Below, in pieces: positions 44,172 to 52,653 of a DNA stretch of 64,000 nt. Below the pieces are notes generated by a model. It had not been told where the DNA came from. It was given only the letters and a program-made list of their open reading frames with translations, and searched no databases. The stretch is from Microbacterium sp. LCT-H2 (GTDB lineage Bacteria > Actinomycetota > Actinomycetes > Actinomycetales > Microbacteriaceae). A program made the position numbers and the translations under genes. The stretch covers positions 288,044 to 352,043 of the forward strand of contig NZ_MODW01000004.1 in assembly GCF_001866135.1 (NCBI RefSeq), given 5' to 3'. Position 1 is the stretch's first letter. Every line of letters starts with the position of its first letter.

Positions 44172-44200
44172 TTGAGGACATCAGACGTCTGATGTACTCT
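44172..44200 (+). promoter_or_regulatory. Promoter with 18-bp perfect palindrome as its spacer
   Basis: TTGAGG (44172-44177) and TACTCT (44195-44200) are plausible -35 and -10 elements with 17 bp between. The perfect dyad ACATCAGACGTCTGATGT occupies 44178-44195, filling exactly that spacer. It lies between the divergent binding-protein and GntR genes and is the obvious operator for the regulator, controlling both. Confidence 0.68.
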
Positions 44201-44270
44201 AAACACACGTTCGACCGGATCACAAGAGTGAGAGGATCGGAGCGTTTCCGGCAGGCAGGAGAGGGACCCT

Positions 44271-44993
44271 ATGAAGTCCACCACGGGGAGGGCGTCGCGG
44301 ATGCGGCGAGCCACGACGGCGGATCAGATCAAGCAGCTCATCCTCACGCGCGGACTCACCCCTGGCGATCCGCTGCCGACCGAGGCCGAACTCTGCGAAG
44401 AGCTCGACGTGTCGCGCTCCTCGGTCCGTGAGGCGATCCGCACGCTCTCCACCCTCGACATCGTCGACGTCCGGCACGGACACGGCACCTACGTGGGCCC
44501 GATGTCGCTGGACCCGATGGTCGAGGCGCTCGTCTTCCGCGGTGTGCTCTCCCCCGAGGGCTCGCTGCAGGCCCTGCGCGAGGTCGTCGAGGTGCGCCTC
44601 GCGCTCGACCTCTCCATGGCCGAGCGCGTGGTCGAGGCCGCTCAGGCGCAGGCGGACCCGGAGCTCGACGAGCTCGTCGCCGAGATGGTCGACAAGGCCG
44701 GCCGCGGCGAGTACTTCCTCGACGAGGACAGGGCGTTCCACACCCGACTCTTCGGCGCCATCGACAACCGCCTGGTCGGCCAGCTCGTCGGAGCGTTCTG
44801 GGACGTGCACACCGCCGTGCTCCCGCAGCTCGGCATCGCGCAGCCCGACGACATCCACAAGACCGCCAAGGCGCACGGCGACATGCTGGACGCCGCGCGC
44901 TCCGGCGACGTCGAGCGCTACCGCCAGGCCGTCATCGAGCACTATCAGCCGCTGCAGCGGGTGCTGGCGACCGCGGAGGACGTGCGGGCCTGA
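44271..44993 (+). CDS. FadR/GntR-family regulator of the sialic-acid operon
   Basis: A 240-aa GntR regulator of the FadR subfamily. Winged helix at about 15-75 (TADQIKQLILTRGLTPGDPLPTEAELCEELDVSRSSVREAIRTLS) and an all-helical FCD domain with candidate metal ligands (DEDRAFHTRLFGAI, HGDMLDAARSGD). Divergent from the nan/ABC operon with an 18-bp palindrome between. In NanR-type systems the inducer is sialic acid. Start ATG 44271 with GGAGAGGGA. Confidence 0.9.
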   Translation: MKSTTGRASRMRRATTADQIKQLILTRGLTPGDPLPTEAELCEELDVSRSSVREAIRTLSTLDIVDVRHGHGTYVGPMSLDPMVEALVFRGVLSPEGSLQALREVVEVRLALDLSMAERVVEAAQAQADPELDELVAEMVDKAGRGEYFLDEDRAFHTRLFGAIDNRLVGQLVGAFWDVHTAVLPQLGIAQPDDIHKTAKAHGDMLDAARSGDVERYRQAVIEHYQPLQRVLATAEDVRA

Positions 44994-45041
44994 GCCCGGG
45001 AGTCGGTAGTCTGACTTTCCCACCACGGAAAGAGGACCCGC

Positions 45042-45959
45042 ATGTCCGTTGGACTGCTCGCCGTCGTCGACGACATCCTGAGCGCCGCGATGAAGGCGTC
45101 GGCGAAGGCCGCCGGAGTCGTCATCGATGACGCCGCCGTGACCCCGCAGTACGTGCAGGGCCTCACCCCGGCCCGCGAGCTCCCCGTGGTGGGCAAGATC
45201 GCCCTCGGGTCGCTGGTGAACAAGTTCGTCATCATCATCCCGATCGCGCTGCTGCTCACGGCCTTCGCGCCGTGGGTGCTGCCCTACCTGCTGATCCTCG
45301 GCGGCTCGTACCTGTGCTTCGAGGGCGCGGAGAAGGTGCTCGAGTGGTTCGGCGTGCAGCACGGCCACGCCGACGAGGGCGCTCGCGACGAGAGGAGACT
45401 CGTGCTCGGCGCCGTCCGCACCGACCTCATCCTCTCGACCGAGATCATGCTCATCTCCCTCGCCAGCCTCGACAAGGGACTCGGCATCTGGTCCACTCTC
45501 GCGATCCTCGCCGTGATCGCGCTGGTCATGACCGTCGCGGTGTACGGGGCCGTGGCGCTCCTGGTGAAGATCGACGACATCGGCCTGAAGATGGCGAAGA
45601 ACCCGGCCCAGCGCGTCCGGCACACCGGCACCCGCATCGTCCGCTCGATGCCCGCGGTCTTCCGCTTCATCAGCGTGCTCGGCACCGTCGCCATGCTCTG
45701 GGTGGGCGGGCACCTCGTCCTCATCAACCTCGGCGAGGTCGGGCTGCACGCCCCGGCCGACGTTCTCCATGCGGTCGAGCACGCGCTGGAGCCTCTCGGC
45801 GGCTTCGTGGTGTGGGTGGTCGACACGATCATCTCCGCGATCGCCGGTCTCGTCTGGGGCCTCGTGATCGTCGGCGTCGTCCTCGGCATCGCGAAGCTCT
45901 TCGGCAGGAAGCCGAGCTTCCACGAGGGCGAGGCCTCTCCCGCCGACATCCACGTCTGA
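45042..45959 (+). CDS. DUF808 (YedI-like) membrane protein
   Basis: A 305-aa membrane protein matching DUF808: MSVGLLAVVDDILSAAMKASAKAAGVVIDDAAVTPQYVQG, LGSLVNKFVIIIPIALLL and GGSYLCFEGAEKVLEW are all typical. About seven helices. The function is unknown; the family is conserved in many bacteria. Separate promoter suggested by TAGTCT upstream and AAAGAGGA as SD. Followed 2 bp later by the GNAT gene. Confidence 0.88.
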   Translation: MSVGLLAVVDDILSAAMKASAKAAGVVIDDAAVTPQYVQGLTPARELPVVGKIALGSLVNKFVIIIPIALLLTAFAPWVLPYLLILGGSYLCFEGAEKVLEWFGVQHGHADEGARDERRLVLGAVRTDLILSTEIMLISLASLDKGLGIWSTLAILAVIALVMTVAVYGAVALLVKIDDIGLKMAKNPAQRVRHTGTRIVRSMPAVFRFISVLGTVAMLWVGGHLVLINLGEVGLHAPADVLHAVEHALEPLGGFVVWVVDTIISAIAGLVWGLVIVGVVLGIAKLFGRKPSFHEGEASPADIHV

Positions 45960-45961
45960 CG

Positions 45962-46489
45962 ATGACCGCCGTGCACCTCAGGCCCGCCGAGAGCGCCGAC
46001 CTCGACACGATCACCGAGATCCACAACCACGCCGTCCTGCACACGACCGCGATCTGGAACGAGGAGGCCGTGGATCGCGCCGACCGGGAGGCGTGGCTCG
46101 CCGACCGGACCGCGCGCGGCTGTCCCGTCATCGTCGCCGCCGACGAGAGCGGCGTCCTGGGCTATGCGTCCTACGCCCAGTGGCGCCCGCACAGCGGCTA
46201 CCGCCTCACCGTGGAGCACTCCGTCTACGTGCGCGGCGATCAGCGCGGACGCGGCATCGGCATGCTCCTCATGACGGAGCTCATCGCCCGGGCCAGGGCA
46301 GCCGGGATGCACGTGATGATCGGCGGCGTGGAGAGCGGCAACACCGCCTCCCTCGCCCTCCACGACCGCCTCGGATTCCGGGAGGTGGGCCGCATGCCCC
46401 AGGTCGGCGCGAAGTTCGGCCGGTGGCTCGACCTCAGCATGCTGCAGCTCGTGCTCGACGAGCGTCCCACCCCCGACGCGGCGCTCTAG
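45962..46489 (+). CDS. GNAT acetyltransferase (phosphinothricin-acetyltransferase type)
   Basis: A 175-aa acetyltransferase. The acetyl-CoA loop is VRGDQRGRGIGMLLMTELI. The pattern ITEIHNHAVLHTTAIW, SYAQWRPHSGYRLTVEHSVYV and MIGGVESGNTASLALHDRLGF matches Pat/YncA-type enzymes that acetylate phosphinothricin, methionine sulfone or related amino acids. Substrate here is not established. In a run of close genes with DUF808 and pnuC. Confidence 0.87.
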   Translation: MTAVHLRPAESADLDTITEIHNHAVLHTTAIWNEEAVDRADREAWLADRTARGCPVIVAADESGVLGYASYAQWRPHSGYRLTVEHSVYVRGDQRGRGIGMLLMTELIARARAAGMHVMIGGVESGNTASLALHDRLGFREVGRMPQVGAKFGRWLDLSMLQLVLDERPTPDAAL

Positions 46490-46491
46490 CG

Positions 46492-47199
46492 ATGGGTTTC
46501 CTGCAGTGGCTCGTCGACGCCTTCTCCTCGTCCTGGGTGCTTCCGGGTGGGCAGACCCTCCTGGTGCGTGAGGTCGTCGGTAACGCGTTCGGACTCGCGA
46601 GCGCCCTCGGGGGCATGCGGCGCAAGGTCTGGGCCTGGCCGGTCGGCATCGTCGGAAACCTCCTGCTGCTCACGGTGTTCCTCGGCTCCGCACTGAGCCC
46701 CGACCCGTCGCTCCCGCATCTGCTCGGTCAGGCCGGGCGGCAGATCATGTTCATCGCCGTCGCGATCTACGGGTGGATGCGCTGGCGGAATGCCGACGGC
46801 GGTCGCATCGTGCCGCGGTGGGCGCCGACCGGTGCCCGCATCGGTCTGGTCGTGGTCCTCGTCGTCGGAACCGTGGCGCTCACCCCCCTGTTCCGCGCGC
46901 TCGGTTCGTGGGAACCGGTCTGGGCGGACGCCTGGACCTTCGTCGGGTCACTGCTGGCGACGTACGGCATGGCGAAGGGCTGGACCGAGTTCTGGCTCAT
47001 CTGGATCGCCGTGGACGTGGTGGGGGTGCCACTGCTGTTCAGCTCCGGCTACTACGCGACCGGCCTCATGTACGTGTTCTACGGCGTGTTCACCGCGGTC
47101 GGGTTCGTGATCTGGTGGCGAGCGCAGCGACAAGCGGCGCGCCCGATCGAGATCCTCCCTCCCGACCCGAGTCCCCGCCGTCCGGAGGACGACGCCTGA
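46492..47199 (+). CDS. pnuC: PnuC-type nicotinamide riboside transporter
   Basis: A 235-aa membrane protein with about seven helices and the PnuC motifs GNAFGLASALGGMRRKVWAWPVGIVGN near the N terminus and KGWTEFWLIWIAVDVVGVPLLF later. It takes up vitamin B3 nucleosides, in most bacteria nicotinamide riboside, by facilitated diffusion coupled to phosphorylation. No NadR or kinase is adjacent and no riboswitch is visible. Two bp after the GNAT stop. Confidence 0.88.
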   Translation: MGFLQWLVDAFSSSWVLPGGQTLLVREVVGNAFGLASALGGMRRKVWAWPVGIVGNLLLLTVFLGSALSPDPSLPHLLGQAGRQIMFIAVAIYGWMRWRNADGGRIVPRWAPTGARIGLVVVLVVGTVALTPLFRALGSWEPVWADAWTFVGSLLATYGMAKGWTEFWLIWIAVDVVGVPLLFSSGYYATGLMYVFYGVFTAVGFVIWWRAQRQAARPIEILPPDPSPRRPEDDA

Positions 47200-47273
47200 G
47201 CCGCGCCGCGGATTGTTTCGGTGCGTGTCGAGCCCGCTCGCCCCGGCCCCGTCCGGTCCCGTTTCATGGGGGC

Positions 47274-48638
47274 ATGACCCGGCAGATCCGCTTCAACGCC
47301 TTCGACATGAACTGCGTCGCCCACCAGTCGTCCGGCCTGTGGCGGCATCCGGACGACCGCTCGCGGCAGTACAACACCCTGTCGTACTGGACCGACCTGG
47401 CGAAGCTGCTGGAGAGCGCGACCTTCGACGGGATCTTCATCGCCGACGTCCTGGGCACCTACGACGTCTACGGCGGTACGAACGAGGCCGCCATCCGCAA
47501 CGGCGCCCAGGTCCCGGTGAACGATCCGATCCTCCTGGCCAGCGCGATGGCCGCGGTGACCGAGCACCTCGGCTTCGGCGTCACGGCCGGCACCGCGTTC
47601 GAGCACCCCTATCCGTTCGCTCGACGACTCAGCACGCTCGACCACCTCACCCAGGGCCGCGTCGGCTGGAACGTGGTGACCGGGTATCTGCCCAGCGCCG
47701 CGCGCAACATGGGCCAGGACGACCAGCTCGCCCACGACGACCGCTACGACCACGCGGACGAGTACGTCGAGGTGCTCTACAAGCTCTGGGAGGGCTCGTG
47801 GGAGGACGACGCGGTGGTGGAGGACCGCGAGCGCGGCATCTTCACCGACCCGTCGAAGGTGCATCCGATCCGGCACGAGGGGAAGCACTTCTCCGTGCCC
47901 GGCATCCACATCTCCGAACCGTCGCCGCAGCGGACTCCCGTGATCTACCAGGCCGGCGCGAGCCCGCGCGGGGTGCGGTTCGCGGCCGAGAACGCCGAGG
48001 CCATCTTCGTCGCGGCCCCCTCGAAGGAAGTGCTCGCCGGCACCGTGAAGCGCATCCGCGATGCTCTCGAGGCCGCGGGCCGTGATCGGCACGACGCCCG
48101 CATCTACACGCTGCTGACGGTCATCACGGCGGCGACGAGCGAGGAGGCGGCCGCGAAGCACGCCGAATACCTCTCCTACGCGAGCCCGGAGGGGGCGCTC
48201 ACCTTCATGTCGGGGTGGATGGGCGTCGACCTCTCGCAATACGCCGAGGACGAGCCGGTCGGGAACGTCGAGTCGAACGCGATCCAGTCCGTGTTGCAGC
48301 ATCTGAAGGAGGAGGCCGACCTCGGGCGCGAGTGGACGGTGGGCGACTTCGGTCGCCACAACGCGATCGGCGGCCTCGGGCCCACGATCGTCGGCTCCGG
48401 GGTCGAGATCGCCGACGAGCTGCAGTCCTGGGTCGAGGAGACCGACATCGACGGCTTCAACCTCGCCTACGCGGTCACTCCCGGCACGTGGCAGGACGTC
48501 ATCGAGCACGTCATCCCGGTGCTGCGCGAGCGGGGCGCCTACCCCGAGGAGTATGTGCCCGGCACGCTCCGTCACAAGCTGCACGGCCGCGGCGACCGGG
48601 TCCAGCCCACGCATCGCGCCGCCCAGTACCGCCTCTGA
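47274..48638 (+). CDS. FMN-dependent monooxygenase (NtaA/SnaA/DszA family)
   Basis: A 454-aa bacterial luciferase-like monooxygenase of the NtaA/SnaA/DszA subfamily: AFDMNCVAHQSSGLWRHP, DGIFIADVLGTYDVYGG, HPYPFARRLSTLDHLTQGRVGWNVVTGYL, SPQRTPVIYQAGASPRGVRFAAENAEAIF. Such enzymes use reduced FMN to oxidise organosulfur or chelator compounds. No flavin reductase or sulfur operon is adjacent, so the substrate is unknown. Start ATG 47274. Confidence 0.9.
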   Translation: MTRQIRFNAFDMNCVAHQSSGLWRHPDDRSRQYNTLSYWTDLAKLLESATFDGIFIADVLGTYDVYGGTNEAAIRNGAQVPVNDPILLASAMAAVTEHLGFGVTAGTAFEHPYPFARRLSTLDHLTQGRVGWNVVTGYLPSAARNMGQDDQLAHDDRYDHADEYVEVLYKLWEGSWEDDAVVEDRERGIFTDPSKVHPIRHEGKHFSVPGIHISEPSPQRTPVIYQAGASPRGVRFAAENAEAIFVAAPSKEVLAGTVKRIRDALEAAGRDRHDARIYTLLTVITAATSEEAAAKHAEYLSYASPEGALTFMSGWMGVDLSQYAEDEPVGNVESNAIQSVLQHLKEEADLGREWTVGDFGRHNAIGGLGPTIVGSGVEIADELQSWVEETDIDGFNLAYAVTPGTWQDVIEHVIPVLRERGAYPEEYVPGTLRHKLHGRGDRVQPTHRAAQYRL

Positions 48639-48643
48639 CCCCG

Positions 48644-48702
48644 TTCGAGTCGCCCACTTTGCTGCAAAACCGGCCGTTCTGCCGCAAAGTGAGCGATTCG
48701 AA
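48644..48702. repeat. Family A palindrome, copy 2
   Basis: TTCGAGTCGCCCACTTTGC (48644-48662) and the inverted arm at 48684-48702 match at 17 of 19 positions around a 21-nt loop. The outer ten bases are the family A ends TTCGARTCGC/GCGATTCGAA. It sits between the convergent monooxygenase and a small membrane-protein gene. Confidence 0.6.
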
Positions 48703-48708
48703 GGCGGG

Positions 48709-48885
48709 TCAGTCGGCGTCGCGGCTGAAGATCCCTCGCAGCACGAGGAAGACCACCACGGCGACGACCGCGACGATGGCGAGCTTGGCGATGAACCAGA
48801 GCACCGAGAACAGCGCGCTGACGATCCACCACGCGATCACGACGGCGAGGATGACGCCGAGGACAGTCCAGATGTTCTTGGTCAT
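48709..48885 (-). CDS. 58-aa single-helix-pair membrane protein
   Basis: A short gene: MTKNIWTVLGVILAVVIAWW, then WIVSALFSVLWFIAKLAIVA, VVAVVVFLVLRGIF and an acidic end SRDAD. Two closely spaced hydrophobic helices leave almost no soluble part. It has a clear ATG at 48885, and a stop 7 bp from the family A repeat. Small proteins of this pattern are common in Microbacteriaceae; function unknown. Confidence 0.7.
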   Translation of the reverse strand: MTKNIWTVLGVILAVVIAWWIVSALFSVLWFIAKLAIVAVVAVVVFLVLRGIFSRDAD

Positions 48886-48894
48886 GCCTCCAGC

Positions 48895-49260
48895 CTACGG
48901 AGTCGCGGCGACCGGGATCTCCTCCAGCGACCGGTACACGGGCAGCCCGAGCTCGTGGGCGATGGCGACGTCCTTGTCCGCGCCCGACGACTCCCCCGGC
49001 AGCCGGAGCACCGCATCGCAGTGCAGGAGCAGTCGGCGGGCGGTCTCGTACATGACGTCGCCCTCGCCGGAGTCGGCCGGCTCGAGGGTGCGCAGGACCG
49101 GCAACGCGACCCACTCCCCGATCATCGGCACGTGGCCGAGGCGGAAGATCGGACCGGACGCCTCCTCCAGGCGCGCGAGATTGCGGGCGATCAGGGCAGG
49201 GTCGCCGTTCGTGCCGGAACGGTAGGGGCCGGCGATCAGGATCAGGAGTGGCTTCATCAT
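48895..49260 (-). CDS. DUF4406-like (deoxyribosyltransferase-fold) protein
   Basis: A 121-aa protein starting MMKPLLILIAGPYRSGTNGD, the strand-turn entry of the nucleoside 2-deoxyribosyltransferase-like fold, with the later SGADKDVAIAHELGLPVYRSLEEI. This matches DUF4406-type proteins. Divergent from a DeoR regulator that may control it. TACAGT at 49273-49268 is 7 nt from the ATG, consistent with leaderless expression. Confidence 0.68.
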   Translation of the reverse strand: MMKPLLILIAGPYRSGTNGDPALIARNLARLEEASGPIFRLGHVPMIGEWVALPVLRTLEPADSGEGDVMYETARRLLLHCDAVLRLPGESSGADKDVAIAHELGLPVYRSLEEIPVAATP

Positions 49261-49314
49261 GGGGATGACTGTAGTCTGAATCGTGCATAAACGTGCAACT
49301 TCGTGAGGAAACGT

Positions 49315-50064
49315 ATGCTCGCTGCTCAGCGCAAAGACCACCTGCTCGACGTGCTCGCCCGCGAGGGACGGGTCGTGGCGAAGACTGCGGCCGATGACCT
49401 CGGGGTATCGGAAGACGCCATCCGCCGCGACCTCCGCGAACTCGCCGAGGAAGGCAGGCTCCAGCGCGTGTACGGCGGCGCGCTGCCCATCGCCGCGGCC
49501 GATCGTCCGGTGCGGGAGCGCCACGACCTCGCGACCGAGAGCAAGGAACGGGTCGCCCGCCAGGCGGTCACGACCATCCTCCCCGGATCGACGATCGTGC
49601 TGGATGCGGGAACCACCACGCTCGCGATGGCGCGGCTGCTGCCCTCCGGCACCGGCATCACGGTCATCACCCCGAGCCCGGCCGTCGCCCTCGTCGCCGC
49701 CGAGCACTCGGACGCGCGCGTCATCATGATCGGCGGCGAGCTCACCCGGCACTCCCTCGTCGCCGGCGGAGGACTCGCGATGGAGGCGCTCCAGCACCTC
49801 GCCGCCGACACGTTCTTCGTCGGCGTCACGGGCGTCGACCCGGGGCACGGTCTCACGACGGGAGAGCTCGACGATGCCGTCACCAAGCGGGCGATCGCCT
49901 CCCGATGCGCCGCGACGGTCGTGCTCGCGAGCGACGAGAAGATCGGCGCCGCCTCGCGCTACCCGGTGCTGCCGTTCGAGGCGGTCGCCGCGGTCATCAC
50001 CGACCCGCTCGACGAGAATCCGCTGATCCCGGAGGTGCTGGCGCAGATCCCGGCGCGGGAGTGA
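49315..50064 (+). CDS. DeoR/GlpR-family transcriptional regulator
   Basis: A 249-aa repressor. N-terminal HTH QRKDHLLDVLAREGRVVAKTAADDLGVSEDAIRRDLRELAEEG and a C-terminal sugar-phosphate sensor domain (LDAGTTTLAMARLLPSG, MIGGELTRHSLVAGGG, FVGVTGVDPGHG). Inducers of the family are phosphorylated sugars. I prefer ATG 49315 (SD GAGGAAA) to the GTG at 49303. Two GTGCA half-sites lie in the divergent gap. Its last 68 bp overlap the opposing MerR-type gene. Confidence 0.87.
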   Translation: MLAAQRKDHLLDVLAREGRVVAKTAADDLGVSEDAIRRDLRELAEEGRLQRVYGGALPIAAADRPVRERHDLATESKERVARQAVTTILPGSTIVLDAGTTTLAMARLLPSGTGITVITPSPAVALVAAEHSDARVIMIGGELTRHSLVAGGGLAMEALQHLAADTFFVGVTGVDPGHGLTTGELDDAVTKRAIASRCAATVVLASDEKIGAASRYPVLPFEAVAAVITDPLDENPLIPEVLAQIPARE

Positions 50065-50797
50065 GGGAGGATCCCCCCTCCTCCGCGAGGCGTTCCGCGA
50101 GCAGGGCGTGCAGGTGTCCTGCCGCCGCGAGAAGCGCGACGCTGCGGCGCGTGAGGTCGGCCAGCCGCTCCGCGAGGATGCGCTGCACCTGCTCGGTGTC
50201 GCCGTGCGCGCGCACCTCGTCGATGATCCGGGAGACCGCGGGGATGCCGTAGCCGCCCGAACGCAGGGCGGCGGCGATCCGCGCCTCGGTGATCGCGGCG
50301 GAGTCGTAGGAGCGGATCGATCCGGCACGCCGAAGGGGGCGCACGAGCCCTTCTCGTTCCCAGTGCCGCAGTGCGGAGGACCGGACGCCGAGCGCCTGGG
50401 CCAGTTCGCCGATGGCCATCGCATCGTCCTCGACGAACGGCTCGTCGGCCTCCGCCACCGCGTCCTCGAGTCCGCGCAGCGCCGCGCGCACCCGTGAGCG
50501 TTCGAGGGCGAGATCCGCGTGCAGGGTGTCGATCCGCTCCGCCGCGTGCTCGACCGACCCGCCGATGAGAGCGGGCATCAGTCGACGCGCGGGCACCGGA
50601 CCGAGCGCCGTCGCCAGCGCCCGATAGGCGTGCAGCGCCAGGGCATGCGGCATCCGATACCGCCGGTACCCGTTCGCACCGCGCTCCGCGGAGGGGAGGA
50701 CACCGAGGCGCTCGAGGTCGCGCACCTGCTGCGTCGAGTAGCCGACCAGCCGTCCGAGCGCCGCAGTGGTCATCACCTGCTCTGGAGGGTTCTGCAC
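49997..50797 (-). CDS. Regulator with two MerR-type DNA-binding domains
   Basis: A 266-aa protein with two winged HTH units: an N-terminal one (MTTAALGRLVGYSTQQVRDLERLGVLPSAERGANGYRRY) and a second about 145 residues on (MAIGELAQALGVRSSALRHWEREGLVRPLRRAGSIRSYD), followed by a coiled helix and a disordered tail. Single-chain double-MerR proteins are unusual because the family normally dimerises. Start GTG 50797 has GAGGAA five bases upstream; ATG 50773 is possible. Divergent from the DUF6194 gene it probably regulates. Confidence 0.75.
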   Translation of the reverse strand: MQNPPEQVMTTAALGRLVGYSTQQVRDLERLGVLPSAERGANGYRRYRMPHALALHAYRALATALGPVPARRLMPALIGGSVEHAAERIDTLHADLALERSRVRAALRGLEDAVAEADEPFVEDDAMAIGELAQALGVRSSALRHWEREGLVRPLRRAGSIRSYDSAAITEARIAAALRSGGYGIPAVSRIIDEVRAHGDTEQVQRILAERLADLTRRSVALLAAAGHLHALLAERLAEEGGSSLTPAPGSAPAPPGSADSRRAGR

Positions 50798-50858
50798 GTG
50801 CTTCCTCGTCTTTCCGACCCTTGAGTCCACATAAGCACATCAGCCTCAGCATTGAAGG

Positions 50859-51317
50859 ATGGAAACGCAGGAGATCATCGCAGAGGTCCGAACGTTCGAC
50901 GGTGCCCTCGTCGTCGCCCCGGAAAGAGGCAGCGGCTTCCCCGAGCTGGCGTGGGGAGACGCGTACTTCTACCACGCCCCCGACGGCCGGATGCCGGAGC
51001 GCACGCAGCCGTACGGGACGATCATCACGAAGGATTACCCCGGCGACACGTCCTCCGCGCTGGACGCTCCAGGGCGCTTCCGGGTGAACATCCACGTCGG
51101 ACGCGAACGCGCGGAGTCGATCATCGCGGCGGCGTCGCGCACAGGCGGCGATACCGACCCGACGGCGGTCGACGTCTTCCGCCCTCACCCGCTGTACGGC
51201 ACCGCCGGCTGGGTGTGCGTGATCGACCCCGCGGAGGCGACGGAGGGTGCCGTGCTCGCCCTTCTCCGCGAGGCGCACGAGGCTGCACGTGCGCGCACCG
51301 GACGACGGGCGAGGTGA
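50859..51317 (+). CDS. DUF6194-family protein
   Basis: A 152-aa protein matching DUF6194 by AYFYHAPDGRMPERTQPYG, TIITKDYPGDTSSALDAPG, RFRVNIHVGRERAE and a C-terminal helix. No catalytic motif is recognisable. It lies 62 bp from the divergent double-MerR regulator and its stop overlaps the next gene by GTGA, so the two are co-translated. Confidence 0.78.
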   Translation: METQEIIAEVRTFDGALVVAPERGSGFPELAWGDAYFYHAPDGRMPERTQPYGTIITKDYPGDTSSALDAPGRFRVNIHVGRERAESIIAAASRTGGDTDPTAVDVFRPHPLYGTAGWVCVIDPAEATEGAVLALLREAHEAARARTGRRAR

Positions 51318-51856
51318 CTCCCGTGTCGACTCCGCAGGGCATGACCGAGGCCGACCGTCGGATCGTCGCGGTGTGGGCCGCCGACTGCGCCGAGCGCGTG
51401 CTGCCGCTGTTCGAGAGCGAGGCCCCGGACGACGACCGTGCGCGTGATGCCATCGCCAGGACGCGCGCCTTCGCGCGGGGCGAGCTCACGGTTGCGGGCG
51501 AGATCCGTCGTCGCTTCGTCGCGGGCAGGGCCGCCCGCAGCGCCGTGACCCCTGCCGGGACAGCCGCCGCCCGCTCCGCGGCACAGGCCGCCGGGGTCGC
51601 GCACATGGGAGCGCACGCTCTCGGGGCAGCCGCCTACGCCGCATGGGCCGTCGAGCTGAAACACCCTGAGGCTTCCGACGCGCGTGCTGCCGAGGTGCGC
51701 TGGCAACTCGCGCACCTCTCCCCTGATGCCGCTGCAGCCCTGCGCACCCTCCCGCCCCTGGGTACCGACCCCGCCGGCCCCCTCGGCCCCGGTCTCCTCT
51801 CCTCCGGCCCCCTGGGCGAGGTGATCCGCGAGATCCAGGCGCACCTCTCGTCGTAA
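51314..51856 (+). CDS. Imm5-like putative immunity protein
   Basis: A 180-aa, helix-rich protein. The start MTEADRRIVAVWAADCAERVLPLFESEAPDDDRARDAIARTRAFARGE matches the putative immunity (Imm5-like) family seen next to polymorphic toxins. I chose GTG 51314, overlapping the DUF6194 stop; GTG 51323 or ATG 51341 are alternatives. No toxin gene is present here, so it may be an orphan immunity gene or have another role with its DUF6194 partner. Confidence 0.72.
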   Translation: MTPVSTPQGMTEADRRIVAVWAADCAERVLPLFESEAPDDDRARDAIARTRAFARGELTVAGEIRRRFVAGRAARSAVTPAGTAAARSAAQAAGVAHMGAHALGAAAYAAWAVELKHPEASDARAAEVRWQLAHLSPDAAAALRTLPPLGTDPAGPLGPGLLSSGPLGEVIREIQAHLSS

Positions 51857-51863
51857 GTCCCTC

Positions 51864-51922
51864 TTCGAATCGCGCAACTTGCTGTATCTGGGCCCGGGAT
51901 GGAACCAGGTGCGCGATTCGAA
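51864..51922. repeat. Family A palindrome, copy 3
   Basis: TTCGAATCGCGCA (51864-51876) pairs perfectly with TGCGCGATTCGAA (51910-51922) around a 33-nt loop. Outer bases match the other family A copies; the interior differs. It sits between two genes on the same strand (ends 51856, starts 51976). Confidence 0.6.
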
Positions 51923-51975
51923 AGCGGCCAGACGGCTTCAGCCCCGATTCAGCGTCGACGCGCCACACTGGGGGG

Positions 51976-52645
<670 letters not shown>

Positions 52646-52653
<8 letters not shown>

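Noticed and set aside
41298..44175. Long plus-strand frames opposite the ABC transporter genes
   Set aside because: Charged, low-complexity shadows of the minus-strand permease and binding-protein genes.
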